A program made the translations under genes and the position numbers. Under the pieces are notes generated by a model. That model did no database searches, was not told the DNA's origin, and saw only the letters and a program-made list of their open reading frames with translations. From positions 62,001 through 126,000 of the forward strand of contig JBBQZZ010000011.1 in assembly GCA_038207265.1 (NCBI GenBank): DNA of 64,000 nucleotides. Reading direction: 5' to 3'. The stretch's first letter is position 1. Every line of letters begins with the position of its first letter. Below, piece by piece: positions 44,195 through 52,567 of the stretch. The DNA is from JACMLD01 sp038207265. Lineage in GTDB: Bacteria > Bacteroidota > Bacteroidia > Chitinophagales > Chitinophagaceae.

Positions 44195-45172
44195 ATGAAA
44201 AAAAATATAAATAAAATAAAAAGTCGGTTCGTGTTTGCGGCTTGCGCAGGATGTTGCCTGTTTTTAATGACCGGCAATGTAATTGCTCAAACTGACAGCG
44301 CAACGACCAATGAGGTTGCAGCTCCCAGCAAACCAAAACCTGTAAAAAATACTTTTCCCAGTGTATGGATCATCGATAACCAGACAGTAATGGTGCCCGT
44401 AAAAGGAACATTTGAGATGGATATTATGCACCGGTTTGGCACGGTTAATAAAGGATACAAGGATTTCTGGGGATTCTTTGCTCCTTCTAATATCAGGCTG
44501 GGTGTAAGTTATGCACCGATTAAAAATTTAAATATTGGAATTGGTATCACCAAAAGTAATATGCTCTGGGATGCGAGTGCAAAGTATGCACTTATCCGCC
44601 AGACAAAAGGTATCTACCCGGTTAGCATTACCTATTATGGCAACATGGCCTATGACACCAGGGATGATGCAGACAACAGTATTTTCAAATATGCCACACA
44701 ACGAGTTTCCTTTTTTAACCAGTTAATTATTGCAAAAAAAATCAATAATAAGCTTTCATTACAGATTGCTCCCAGTATCTCACACCAGAATGCAGTAAAC
44801 GGTTATTATACAAAAAATGACAGTACCGGTAAAGAGATATATTCTGATATGAAGCATGACCATATTGCCATTGCATTCTCCGGAAGATACAAACTCACCA
44901 ATGTGATGGCACTGATGTTCAACTATGATCAACCAATAACAAAGCACAAAAACAATAATCCAAATCCCAATCTTTCTTTTGGACTGGAGTTCAACACCAG
45001 TAGTCACTCTTTCCAATTGTTTTGTACCAATTACTATTTCCTGAGTCCGCAAAGAAATAATCTCTATAATACCAATAGTCCTTTTGCCTATACTGATAAG
45101 GCTACGGGCAACAAAGTAAAAGGCGGACAATTTATGATAGGCTTTAATATCACCAGGCTGTGGAATTATTAA
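44195..45172 (+). CDS. DUF5777 family beta-barrel protein
   Basis: A 325-residue protein beginning at the ATG at 44195, with a signal peptide (residues 1-31, ending NVIAQ). The region MHRFGTVNKGYKDFWGFF near residue 71 and the alternating amphipathic strands down to the aromatic end GFNITRLWNY indicate an outer-membrane beta-barrel. DUF5777 proteins are often encoded with YceI and cytochrome genes, as here. The role is unknown. Confidence 0.82.
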   Translation: MKKNINKIKSRFVFAACAGCCLFLMTGNVIAQTDSATTNEVAAPSKPKPVKNTFPSVWIIDNQTVMVPVKGTFEMDIMHRFGTVNKGYKDFWGFFAPSNIRLGVSYAPIKNLNIGIGITKSNMLWDASAKYALIRQTKGIYPVSITYYGNMAYDTRDDADNSIFKYATQRVSFFNQLIIAKKINNKLSLQIAPSISHQNAVNGYYTKNDSTGKEIYSDMKHDHIAIAFSGRYKLTNVMALMFNYDQPITKHKNNNPNPNLSFGLEFNTSSHSFQLFCTNYYFLSPQRNNLYNTNSPFAYTDKATGNKVKGGQFMIGFNITRLWNY

Positions 45173-45218
45173 GGCAGGATCTGATATCCACTGTGAAAAC
45201 CACCTACTAACCTGCACA

Positions 45219-45258
45219 ATAAAAAGAGACCCCGGATTGATTTAGCAGTTCAGGGTTT
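45219..45258 (+). terminator. Probable terminator after the DUF5777 gene
   Basis: An imperfect stem (AAGAGACCC with GGGTTTCTT) is followed by TATTTTT. It closes the YceI-cytochrome-DUF5777 unit. Confidence 0.5.
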
Positions 45259-45282
45259 CTTATTTTTAATCGTTTTTAATAA

Positions 45283-45795
45283 ATGAAAAGCAATATTTCA
45301 TATCAATTCCCTATCACTTGCATTTTATTAATTGTACTTTTTTCTTGTAAAGAAACAAACAATAAAAATATTTCAGCAAAAGATACAACCACACAGGCGG
45401 TGCCCTTGCATATTAAAAAACCTCCCGGCAGTTTCAATGATACCCTGTACATCAGCAAAAGATCCGCTGTATTTTTTTCCGTAGATTCCCTGCAATTGAA
45501 AGCCCTAGAAGAAATTATGCAAAAAAATGTATTTGAGAGTATGACCCATGAAAGCTTTTTTCAAATGAGAAACGCCAGGCTTGTGATAAAGAAATATTGG
45601 CCCGGACTCACTATCATTGAAACGTCAAAACACCGCTGGCTGGCATTTATTGATAATACAAATTCTAAAACAACAATAGATTTGAATGAAAAAAATGATA
45701 TCAGTGGTATTTTTCTATTCGAACCGGAAAAAAAACCGGAAATGATTGATATGATGAATATAGATACGGCACTTGGTTTCTATTTTGAAAAATAA
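45283..45795 (+). CDS. Hypothetical lipoprotein
   Basis: A 170-residue protein with a lipoprotein signal (Cys in VLFSCKETN near residue 22). It shows no known domain, but has a KRSAVFFSVDSLQLKALEEIM helix-strand segment (quoted in part). It is AT-rich and Lys/Asn-rich. It lies in the electron-transfer region behind a terminator, so its own promoter is likely. Function is unknown. Confidence 0.6.
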   Translation: MKSNISYQFPITCILLIVLFSCKETNNKNISAKDTTTQAVPLHIKKPPGSFNDTLYISKRSAVFFSVDSLQLKALEEIMQKNVFESMTHESFFQMRNARLVIKKYWPGLTIIETSKHRWLAFIDNTNSKTTIDLNEKNDISGIFLFEPEKKPEMIDMMNIDTALGFYFEK

Positions 45796-45961
45796 GTAAA
45801 AATCTTTTTCCCATTCAGACGGGTATATATTGCTTCCTATTGGCAAAGGAAGATCTACAGATTCTACTTATAACAAAAACTTATGACCTCAAAATTGATC
45901 TTAAATCAGTTAATATGCAATTAAAATGCAATCAAATCCGCTTTTAGTATGATATTTGGCT

Positions 45962-45975
45962 TTGATTCTTATCAC
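45962..45975 (+). promoter_or_regulatory. Crp/Fnr-type site 1 before the cytochrome c gene
   Basis: TTGATTCTTATCAC matches [GT]TGAT-N4-ATCA[CT]. Its centre is 51.5 bp before TAGCTTGC at 46020, a poor -7 element. Confidence 0.6.
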
Positions 45976-45983
45976 ATTAATGC

Positions 45984-45997
45984 TTGATAATTATCAT
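45984..45997 (+). promoter_or_regulatory. Crp/Fnr-type site 2 before the cytochrome c gene
   Basis: TTGATAATTATCAT matches the same pattern and differs by one base from the Fnr consensus TTGAT-N4-ATCAA. Its centre is 22 bp (two helical turns) from site 1. Confidence 0.65.
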
Positions 45998-46249
45998 GAA
46001 TTTACCATCAGCCACTGAATAGCTTGCATTACGTTTACATGTCATTATTATTACACACTACTAAAGAACTTTTTTTATTCAGCAAACCGGCTTAATGGTA
46101 ATAAATAATGAACTTTTTATCACAAACCCAAACACAATGATGACTTAAAAATACATTTTAATTTTATCATAAAATAATCAGAACGCTATTACGATCACTT
46201 ATTAAGTACAAAAATAAAAGCCTTTAATTTTAAAATAAAACAATCTACA

Positions 46250-46657
46250 ATGAAGACAAAATTTATGGCATTGCTTCTGGCTACTGGATTAATAGCTACC
46301 AGTTTTGCTTTTACCCTAAAAGATCAGGCTAAACCCTGGCCCGTACCCGATGCCGCAAAGAATAAAAAAAATCCTGTAGCTGTGGGTGCCGCAGCGGTAA
46401 CTGCCGGCAAAGAATTATGGAACACGCATTGTAAATCCTGCCATGGTGCAAAAGGTTTGGGTGATGGCAATAAAGCGGCCCAGTTAAAAACTGAACCCGG
46501 CGATATGTCAAAAGCAGATACACAAGGTCAGACAGACGGCTCACTGTTTTTCAAAATATCTGAAGGCAGAGATGATATGCCAAGTTTCAAAAAGAAAATT
46601 CCTGATGAAGAAGACAGGTGGAACCTTGTTCACTTTGTAAGAACCTTAAAGAAATAA
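46250..46657 (+). CDS. Small periplasmic cytochrome c
   Basis: A 135-residue exported class I cytochrome c. The signal peptide covers about residues 1-22, the heme motif CKSCHGAKG lies near residue 63, and the Met ligand is in DDMPSFKKKIP near residue 109, followed by the typical WNLVHFVRTLKK end. It transfers single electrons in the periplasm. It is a single transcription unit bounded downstream by a strong terminator, with two Crp/Fnr-type sites upstream. Confidence 0.92.
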   Translation: MKTKFMALLLATGLIATSFAFTLKDQAKPWPVPDAAKNKKNPVAVGAAAVTAGKELWNTHCKSCHGAKGLGDGNKAAQLKTEPGDMSKADTQGQTDGSLFFKISEGRDDMPSFKKKIPDEEDRWNLVHFVRTLKK

Positions 46658-46674
46658 ACAAACCCGAACATCTT

Positions 46675-46710
46675 AAAAAATCCGGCGCTTAAAAAGAGCC
46701 GGATTTTTTT
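46675..46710 (+). terminator. Strong terminator after the cytochrome c gene
   Basis: AAAAAATCCGGC pairs with GCCGGATTTTTT around an 11-base loop, followed by a T tract. Confidence 0.85.
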
Positions 46711-46720
46711 ATTTGCCGAT

Positions 46721-46734
46721 GTGATTATAATCAT
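46721..46734 (+). promoter_or_regulatory. Crp/Fnr-type site before the NrfCD-like operon
   Basis: GTGATTATAATCAT matches [GT]TGAT-N4-ATCA[CT]. The centre is exactly 51.5 bp before the TATTTTTG element at 46779. Confidence 0.75.
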
Positions 46735-46778
46735 ATTACCTGATGAGTTAAATAATGTAAAAAAACCTCATCGTCCTA

Positions 46779-46786
46779 TATTTTTG
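46779..46786 (+). promoter_or_regulatory. -7 element of the NrfCD-like operon
   Basis: TATTTTTG, the same octamer as before the YceI gene, 22 bp before the first start codon. No -33 TTG is present. Confidence 0.7.
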
Positions 46787-46808
46787 ACAATATTCAATTA
46801 TTATTCTT

Positions 46809-47075
46809 ATGCAACCTTCTCAACAACCGCCTTCCAGAAAAAACTTCCTGCTGCTGGGAATTGCAGCTTTTGCTTCTGCTCTCACACTGCGCTTTTTTAC
46901 CAGGGAAAAAAAGAAAAAGCCTGAAACAATAAAGATGCTCACGCAAGATGGCCGCCTGGTAGAAATAGATAATACTTTTCTTGCATTGCGTAGCAAAAAA
47001 ATAAATAATGAAGAATTAAAGCAGTGGGTAAAAAACAAGCCAGTAACCAATAAAACAAAATCCAATGAGCTGTAA
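46809..47075 (+). CDS. Small Tat-like membrane protein of the NrfCD-type operon
   Basis: An 88-residue protein with an N-terminal helix preceded by SRKNFLLLG, then the segment MLTQDGRLVEIDNTFL and a basic end. The next gene has a matching layout (SRRDFLLTG, then LLSVNGDIIEIDRAFL), so this is a short paralogue of its N-terminal part. Its last 11 bases overlap the start of the ferredoxin gene. Function is unknown; a role in assembling or anchoring the complex is inferred. Confidence 0.7.
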   Translation: MQPSQQPPSRKNFLLLGIAAFASALTLRFFTREKKKKPETIKMLTQDGRLVEIDNTFLALRSKKINNEELKQWVKNKPVTNKTKSNEL

Positions 47076-48027
47076 TTGTGGTGAAGACAACTGTAACAAA
47101 AATTCAAGAAGAGATTTTTTGCTGACCGGCTTGTTGGCTACTACTGCTGCGGTTGCTGGTTGCAGTGATAAAAACAATCCATTTAAACCTCAAGATGATG
47201 TAGCACTTACCGGTGAAAAGGTACAATTGTTATCAGTGAATGGCGACATCATTGAAATAGATCGCGCTTTCCTGAAACCAGTACCTGACCTCCCGCATTT
47301 ATCAAATGCAGAAGAAAGAAGAGGAATCCCAGGTAAAAAATTTGTAATGGTAATTGATCTGTCACGTTGTAAAAATCTCAGGAAATGCCAGAGCGCCTGC
47401 AATCATATGCACCAGGTGCATCCCGGTCAAAACTGGATAAAAGTTTTGAATATGGAAGATGCAGATCATACTGCGCCTTATTGGGAACCTACCACCTGTA
47501 TGCATTGCGATGAACCACCCTGCGTAAAAGTGTGTCCGGTGGATGCTACTTTTAAACGGCAGGATGGAATTGTATTGATCGATAGTGATCGTTGCATAGG
47601 CTGTCGTTTTTGTATGGCAGCTTGTCCATATACAACCAGGGTATTCAACTGGGAAGAACCCGAGTTGACCAAGGAAGATGCAGAACAACCTTATTCCTGT
47701 GAAACCAGTACACCACAGAAAAGAGGAACGGTTGGGAAATGCGATTTCTGCCCGGATATGACAAGAAAGGGAGAATTGCCACATTGCGTACAGGCATGCC
47801 CTAACGGTGTTTTCATGTTTGGTGATATGATTGAAGACGCTGTAACCAATGGCGCCGAGACATTCCGTTTTAGTGAATTAATAAAAGATAAGGCCGGTTA
47901 CAGGTTAATGGAGGACCTGGGTACCAAACCAAGTGTGTATTATTTGCCTCCTGTAAGCCGCAATTTCCCCTATGAATCAGGACTTGAAAACGAAAATGCT
48001 GACGATAAAAAGAATCACTCAAAATAA
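47065..48027 (+). CDS. Tat-anchored four-cluster 4Fe-4S ferredoxin subunit (NrfC/PsrB/HybA-like)
   Basis: A 320-residue iron-sulfur protein. The N-terminus SRRDFLLTG with a following hydrophobic segment ending AGCSDK looks like a Tat-type lipoprotein signal. Four cysteine clusters then follow: CKNLRKCQSAC near residue 101, CMHCDEPPCVKVCP near 146, CIGCRFCMAACP near 177 and CDFCPDM with a later CVQACP near 226. This is the electron-transfer subunit type of polysulfide reductase, DMSO reductase and formate-dependent nitrite reductase. No molybdopterin subunit lies in the operon; the NrfD-like gene follows 5 bp later. Confidence 0.9.
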   Translation: MSCNCGEDNCNKNSRRDFLLTGLLATTAAVAGCSDKNNPFKPQDDVALTGEKVQLLSVNGDIIEIDRAFLKPVPDLPHLSNAEERRGIPGKKFVMVIDLSRCKNLRKCQSACNHMHQVHPGQNWIKVLNMEDADHTAPYWEPTTCMHCDEPPCVKVCPVDATFKRQDGIVLIDSDRCIGCRFCMAACPYTTRVFNWEEPELTKEDAEQPYSCETSTPQKRGTVGKCDFCPDMTRKGELPHCVQACPNGVFMFGDMIEDAVTNGAETFRFSELIKDKAGYRLMEDLGTKPSVYYLPPVSRNFPYESGLENENADDKKNHSK

Positions 48028-48032
48028 TTACC

Positions 48033-49355
48033 GTGGAAAAATCAACTCTATTAACAACCGAACAGCAGATTATACATGATCTGCTTCCTCAGAAATTTGG
48101 CAGGAGGGGAAAAATATGGACCGTTGTGCTGATTTTAGCTTGCATCATCGGCGCTTTTGCCTATTACCGCCAATTGGAAAAAGGATTGATTGTAACCAAT
48201 ATGCGGGATTATGTATCCTGGGGTATTTATATTTCCAATTTTGTATTTTTTGTAGCCATTAGCCTGGTAGGCTCACTGATAACAGCCATTTTCAGGCTGG
48301 CAAAGGTACCCTGGCGAACACCACTGACACGGATATCCGAAATGATAGCGGTATCAGCCATTACCTTTGCCTCGCTGATCATCATTGTAGATATGGGGCG
48401 CCCGGAAAGATTGCTCAACTTATTTACACATGGACGTCTTCAATCTCCCATTGTATGGGATGTGATTGTGATTAGTACTTACTTCTGCATCAGCCTTTTC
48501 CTGCTGTATGTTACCCTGATACCGGATATAGCAATCCTGATAAGGGCAAAAGATAAACTGGGCAAACCATTTTCAAAACTTTATCAATGGCTGGCTACAT
48601 TCTGGAAAAGCAGGCCGAATCAGGAAAAAATAAGGGATAGGATCATAACCATCCTTTGTATTATGATTATCCCGGTGGCATTTTGTATTCACACAGTCAC
48701 CTCCTGGTTATTTGCAACTACCTATCGTCCGGGTTGGGACAGTACTAATTTCGGAGCCTATTTTATATCAGGCGCCTTTCTTGTAGGTGCCGGAGGCGTT
48801 GTTGTTGCCATGTATGTGTTTCGCAGGGCTTATCAGCTGGAAAAATATATTACTGATCTGCATTTCGAGAAAATGGGAAGAGTGGTTGTTTTACTTGCAC
48901 TCTTATATCTTTATTTTAACGTGAATGAATACCTGATTCCCGCATTTAAAATGAAAAAATCGGAAGAGGCACATTTAACCCAATTATTTGCCGGAGAATA
49001 TGCACCTATGTTTTGGTTTGCCATTCTTGTGGGCATGCTAATCCCCATTGCGATTCTTTTGTTTAAGAAAGGAAGAAAGCCCGTCCCCATGTTTATTACA
49101 GGCATGATGGTAGTGGTGGGTGCCTGGTTCAAACGATACCTCATCGTAACACCAACTTTACTTCATCCGCTGTTGCCCATGCACGATGTTCCTTCCAGCT
49201 ATCATCATTATTTTCCAAGCTGGGAAGAGTGGGCTATTTCGGGTGGGTCATTAGCTGGCGCCTTACTAATCATTACTTTTTTTGCAAGAGTATTTCCGGT
49301 CATTTCAATTTATAAAACATTAACTGATGAAAATGAAAAAGCTGCATCAATATAA
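48033..49355 (+). CDS. NrfD/PsrC-like quinone-interacting membrane subunit
   Basis: A 440-residue protein with a GTG start 5 bp after the ferredoxin stop. About ten transmembrane helices begin at residue 27. The segments WGIYISNFVFFVAIS, PERLLNLFTHGRLQSPIVWD and a later TLLHPLLPMHD (quoted in part) are typical of NrfD-type anchors, which exchange electrons with the quinone pool. Because the partner ferredoxin and an additional exported protein are encoded alongside, it forms the membrane core of an oxidoreductase complex whose catalytic subunit is elsewhere or absent. Confidence 0.9.
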   Translation: MEKSTLLTTEQQIIHDLLPQKFGRRGKIWTVVLILACIIGAFAYYRQLEKGLIVTNMRDYVSWGIYISNFVFFVAISLVGSLITAIFRLAKVPWRTPLTRISEMIAVSAITFASLIIIVDMGRPERLLNLFTHGRLQSPIVWDVIVISTYFCISLFLLYVTLIPDIAILIRAKDKLGKPFSKLYQWLATFWKSRPNQEKIRDRIITILCIMIIPVAFCIHTVTSWLFATTYRPGWDSTNFGAYFISGAFLVGAGGVVVAMYVFRRAYQLEKYITDLHFEKMGRVVVLLALLYLYFNVNEYLIPAFKMKKSEEAHLTQLFAGEYAPMFWFAILVGMLIPIAILLFKKGRKPVPMFITGMMVVVGAWFKRYLIVTPTLLHPLLPMHDVPSSYHHYFPSWEEWAISGGSLAGALLIITFFARVFPVISIYKTLTDENEKAASI

Positions 49356-50205
49356 ATGCTGGCCCCTGTTTTTCTTTTTTACATGCCTGTTGCTTAACAA
49401 AAGCTCATTTGGGCAGGCAGATTCCACCCCGGCAAAAAAAATAATCAAACTGCATTATTTCAATGTCAATAACAGCGTACAATACCTGTTACTGGAAAGT
49501 AGCCTAAAGAAAGGGAAATTGTTATCGCCCCAAGTAAATAAATCTTACGACCTGTACCTGGATAACATAAATCTGGTTGCCAAATTGAAAACCGATGAAA
49601 ATGGAAAAGCAAAAGCATTTATACCTGCGTCTTTAAAGTCAGTGTGGGATGCTTCCGCGCAACATAGCTTTACTGTAAAAGATGGCGACGAAGATGTTGT
49701 CTCAGATTTTGTTATCAGTAAATCAAAAATCAGCATTGATACAATGAATGTGGATGGAGTAAAAAGTATTGTAGTTGCTGTAATGAAATCAGAAAAAGAT
49801 AAATGGGTTCCTGCAAAAGATGTAGAATTAAAAATAGGAGTGGATCGCCAGGGTGCCATTTTATCTGCTGGGGATGAAGCAACATATACTACTGATTCAA
49901 CTGGTTCAGTCACGGCTGAATTAAAAAAAAACAGGCTCCCGGGCGATGAACAGGGCAATATCGTATTGTCTGCGAAAGCGGAAGACAATGAATTCCTTGG
50001 CTCACTGTCAACCAACAGGAAAGTTGCCTGGGGTGTACCTTATGTAGCCAATAAAAATTTCTTTGACCAACGCACATTGTGGTCAACTCGTTTCAAAACA
50101 CCATATTGGTTATTGCTGATGGCCTATTCAATTGTAATAGGAGTATGGGGTACTATTATATACCTCGTATTCCAACTCATTAAAATAAAGAAATTATCAT
50201 CCTGA
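49327..50205 (+). CDS. Exported Ig-like protein with C-terminal membrane anchor
   Basis: A 292-residue protein. An N-terminal signal (residues 5-27, LFFFFTCLLLNKSSFGQ) is followed by about 230 residues of beta-rich Ig-like sequence (AKLKTDENGKAKAFIPA, ATYTTDSTGSVTAELK) and a final transmembrane helix near residue 260. Its first 29 bases overlap the end of the NrfD-like gene, so it belongs to the same operon. The family is not recognised; the topology suggests a periplasmic accessory protein. Confidence 0.75.
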   Translation: MKMKKLHQYKCWPLFFFFTCLLLNKSSFGQADSTPAKKIIKLHYFNVNNSVQYLLLESSLKKGKLLSPQVNKSYDLYLDNINLVAKLKTDENGKAKAFIPASLKSVWDASAQHSFTVKDGDEDVVSDFVISKSKISIDTMNVDGVKSIVVAVMKSEKDKWVPAKDVELKIGVDRQGAILSAGDEATYTTDSTGSVTAELKKNRLPGDEQGNIVLSAKAEDNEFLGSLSTNRKVAWGVPYVANKNFFDQRTLWSTRFKTPYWLLLMAYSIVIGVWGTIIYLVFQLIKIKKLSS

Positions 50206-50224
50206 CTCACCTGTAGTGTACAAT

Positions 50225-50260
50225 AAAAAATGCTGCGTCCATTTGAACGCAGCATTTTTT
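50225..50260. terminator. Bidirectional terminator
   Basis: AAAAAATGCTGCGT pairs with ACGCAGCATTTTTT around an 8-base loop, serving the NrfCD-like operon and the convergent CoA-transferase gene. Confidence 0.85.
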
Positions 50261-50312
50261 ATGAAGCGACAGGGGATAGCAAGATTCAGTTCACATTTAT
50301 CATCCTCACAAA

Positions 50313-51596
50313 TCAGAACACTTTGAATCTTTCATGGCATTGCCTGCTAAGTTCTTCTCTGTCCAGGGGGTGAGCTAAATTGATGAGTGCTTTGGCTCGT
50401 TGTCTTAAATTTTTCCCGTACAGATAAGCAACACCGTATTCAGTTATTACATAATGAATATGACCCCGGGTTGTTACTACTCCGGCCCCTTGCTGCAATG
50501 TTGAGACAATACGCGAAATGCCTTTTTTTGTGCGACTGGTAATAGCTATCATGGGCTTCCCTCCGTCACTCAATGCTGCGCCCCGCATAAAATCCATTTG
50601 TCCGCCAATTCCACTGTACTGAGAAACACCAATACTGTCTGCGCAAATCTGTCCGGTTACATCTACTTCAATGGCACTGTTGATGGCCATTACTTTTGGA
50701 TTGCGTCTTATTACATGCGGATCATTAACATAATCGATATCAAGAAATGCAAATGAAGGATTATCATCCACATAATCATACAATTTACGGGTACCCAGTG
50801 CAAATGAAGTAACCAGTTTGTGGGGATGAATCTTCTTTTTACTGTTATTAATTATATCCTTTTCATATAAATCTATAATTCCATCACTGCACATTTCTGT
50901 ATGCATGCCCAGGTTACGGTGATTTCGCAGGGAACGCAGCACAGCATCGGGGATTGTACCGATACCCACCTGCAGCGTGCTGCCATCATCAATTAGTTCC
51001 GCTACATTTTTGCCAATCTGCAACTCAATTTCAGTTACCTTACTTCCATAGTCAACTTCAAACAAGGGGTTCTCATAAAGAACCATCGCGTGAAAGCGAT
51101 CTGTATGGATCATGGCATCTCCATGGGTACGAGGCATTTGAGGATTGACCTGTGCTATAACATAACGGGCAGTATCAACCGCAGTGCGTGTTACATCAAC
51201 AGATAAACCGAGTGAACAATAACCGTGCTGATCCGGCACTGACACCTGCACCAGGGCCACATCGATGGGCAATACACTTCTGAACATATCGGGAATATCG
51301 CTCAGGAATGCGGGAATAAAATCTGCCCTCCCTTCTCTCACAGCCGCACGAACCGGCTCAGATACAAAAAGTGAATTGATATGAAATGCTTGCTGGTACT
51401 GCGGCTTTTGGATTTCAATATCTCCCTGTAAAGTAATAGACACCATCTCTACATCCTTCAAACGATCACTTTGCTTTGCCAGTTCTTTCAATAAATAAAC
51501 AGGCGTGCATGCACTGCCCTGGATAAAAATTCTATTGCCACTTTCAATGACAGAAAATGCCTGTTCTGCTGAAACATAACTATAAGGATGTACCAT
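50313..51596 (-). CDS. Acetyl-CoA hydrolase/transferase family protein
   Basis: A 427-residue CoA-transferase starting at the ATG at 51596 (an in-frame start at 51716 would add 40 residues). The N-terminal domain (FIQGSACTPVYLLKELAK) and C-terminal domain (SQYSGIGGQMDFMRGAALSDG, quoted in part) are those of the acetyl-CoA hydrolase/4-hydroxybutyrate CoA-transferase family, with the catalytic Glu expected in the TEYGVAYLYGK segment. It moves CoA between acetate and another acid. The substrate is not fixed by sequence. Confidence 0.88.
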   Translation of the reverse strand: MVHPYSYVSAEQAFSVIESGNRIFIQGSACTPVYLLKELAKQSDRLKDVEMVSITLQGDIEIQKPQYQQAFHINSLFVSEPVRAAVREGRADFIPAFLSDIPDMFRSVLPIDVALVQVSVPDQHGYCSLGLSVDVTRTAVDTARYVIAQVNPQMPRTHGDAMIHTDRFHAMVLYENPLFEVDYGSKVTEIELQIGKNVAELIDDGSTLQVGIGTIPDAVLRSLRNHRNLGMHTEMCSDGIIDLYEKDIINNSKKKIHPHKLVTSFALGTRKLYDYVDDNPSFAFLDIDYVNDPHVIRRNPKVMAINSAIEVDVTGQICADSIGVSQYSGIGGQMDFMRGAALSDGGKPMIAITSRTKKGISRIVSTLQQGAGVVTTRGHIHYVITEYGVAYLYGKNLRQRAKALINLAHPLDREELSRQCHERFKVF

Positions 51597-51863
51597 ACGG
51601 GATTTGTCTTTTTCATAGAATATTTCGAAACCCGGAATAAGGTTCCTGCTTCTATAAGTTTGCCAAATATCAGGCTCACATCTAAAATTTCGCATGAGAA
51701 TGCTCAAAATAACCAATGATCCATGTCATAATAAGCGTTAATATATAGCCCGGAACAAGCTATCGCATATTTTGAAGAACAAAAAAGGGCATCGGAATTA
51801 TCCAATGCCCTCTCGCCAACGTTTTGAAGTAAAAAATCAATCATGTTAAGTCATCTATACAAA

Positions 51864-52109
51864 TTATTTTATCGGTGGTCTCGATTTTCCAATCGCCTGG
51901 CCAATTTCTTTCGATAAAACTGACTCTTCCTCCGTGCTTTTTTCAAACCAGTGTCACGCGCCTTCATTGTCTTCTTTAAGATGTACGGTATAAGTTCGAT
52001 CGTCAAATTCAATGGTATAGTCACCTTCGTTTTCCTTGCCGGTTGACCTGTATGTGACAGGCAATTGCTTTCGGGGGTAGTCGAGCATAAAGTTTGAATG
52101 ATTGTTCAT
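51864..52109 (-). pseudogene. Small gene interrupted by an in-frame TGA
   Basis: Starting at the ATG at 52109, the frame encodes 51 residues (MNNHSNFMLDYPRKQ to KEDNEGA) and meets TGA at 51956-51954. Directly behind it the same frame continues for 29 residues (HWFEKSTEEESVLS to GKSRPPIK) and ends in TAA at 51864. Both halves are protein-like and the whole would be 81 residues, so this is one gene with a nonsense change, a sequencing error, or readthrough. It lies 12 bp after the YtxH gene stop, in the same operon. The function of the family is unknown. Confidence 0.6.
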
Positions 52110-52121
52110 AACTAAGTTCAT

Positions 52122-52370
52122 TTATAAATAATATTCAGCTTCGGCAGCTCCTGTATTAATTCGGCTTGAATTTTCTGCAACATCTTCTTCTGCAAGTTCA
52201 GTTCCTGCAAAAGTTTTAAGCATATTGTTGAGGCTTTCAAAAAACTGTCCGCCCCTTTTCCTGATAAGCTTCCTTGTGTCGGCGCCATCACCCGGCGCGA
52301 ACAATACACCTACTGCAAGACCTGTGGTGAAACCAAATAATACAGCTGATAATAATTTATTGTTTTTCAT
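52122..52370 (-). CDS. YtxH domain protein
   Basis: An 82-residue protein starting at the ATG at 52370. It has one membrane helix (LLSAVLFGFTTGLAVGVLFAP), followed by GDGADTRKLIRKRGGQFF, the YtxH pattern. Such small proteins are induced in general stress, but their role is unclear. A GG-N8-TTGT motif lies about 21 bp upstream of the start on this strand. Confidence 0.8.
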   Translation of the reverse strand: MKNNKLLSAVLFGFTTGLAVGVLFAPGDGADTRKLIRKRGGQFFESLNNMLKTFAGTELAEEDVAENSSRINTGAAEAEYYL

Positions 52371-52518
52371 TTTTAGAAGATTTAACCTGAACAAATAAGT
52401 TTCCAAAATCCTGTCAGAAATGTCACAACATTTCTTATGCAAGCACACGCAATTTATCGGTTTTGCAACCGTTGAAAGAAGATTTAATCAGCGCCGCGCA
52501 CTGACTTCATAATAAGAA

Positions 52519-52545
52519 AACTCCGGTAATAACAATACCGGAGTT
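52519..52545 (-). terminator. Terminator after the OmpA-like gene
   Basis: AACTCCGGTA pairs over 10 bp with TACCGGAGTT, followed on the minus strand by TTTTC. It lies 23 bp after the stop codon. Confidence 0.8.
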
Positions 52546-52567
52546 AAATAAATCAATAAAAAATATA

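Larger units (their letters stand above)
45796..46249. other. Long intergenic region with paired Crp/Fnr-type sites
   Basis: About 450 bp without a gene. It contains two Crp/Fnr-type palindromes at 45962-45975 and 45984-45997 and a degenerate TAGCTTGC element at 46020-46027. The remaining 220 bp up to the cytochrome c gene is A/T-rich and shows no frame or hairpin. Confidence 0.6.

Noticed and set aside
51954..51956. TGA as a selenocysteine codon
   Set aside because: No SECIS-like hairpin follows and no selenoprotein family is recognised; nonsense mutation or error is simpler.
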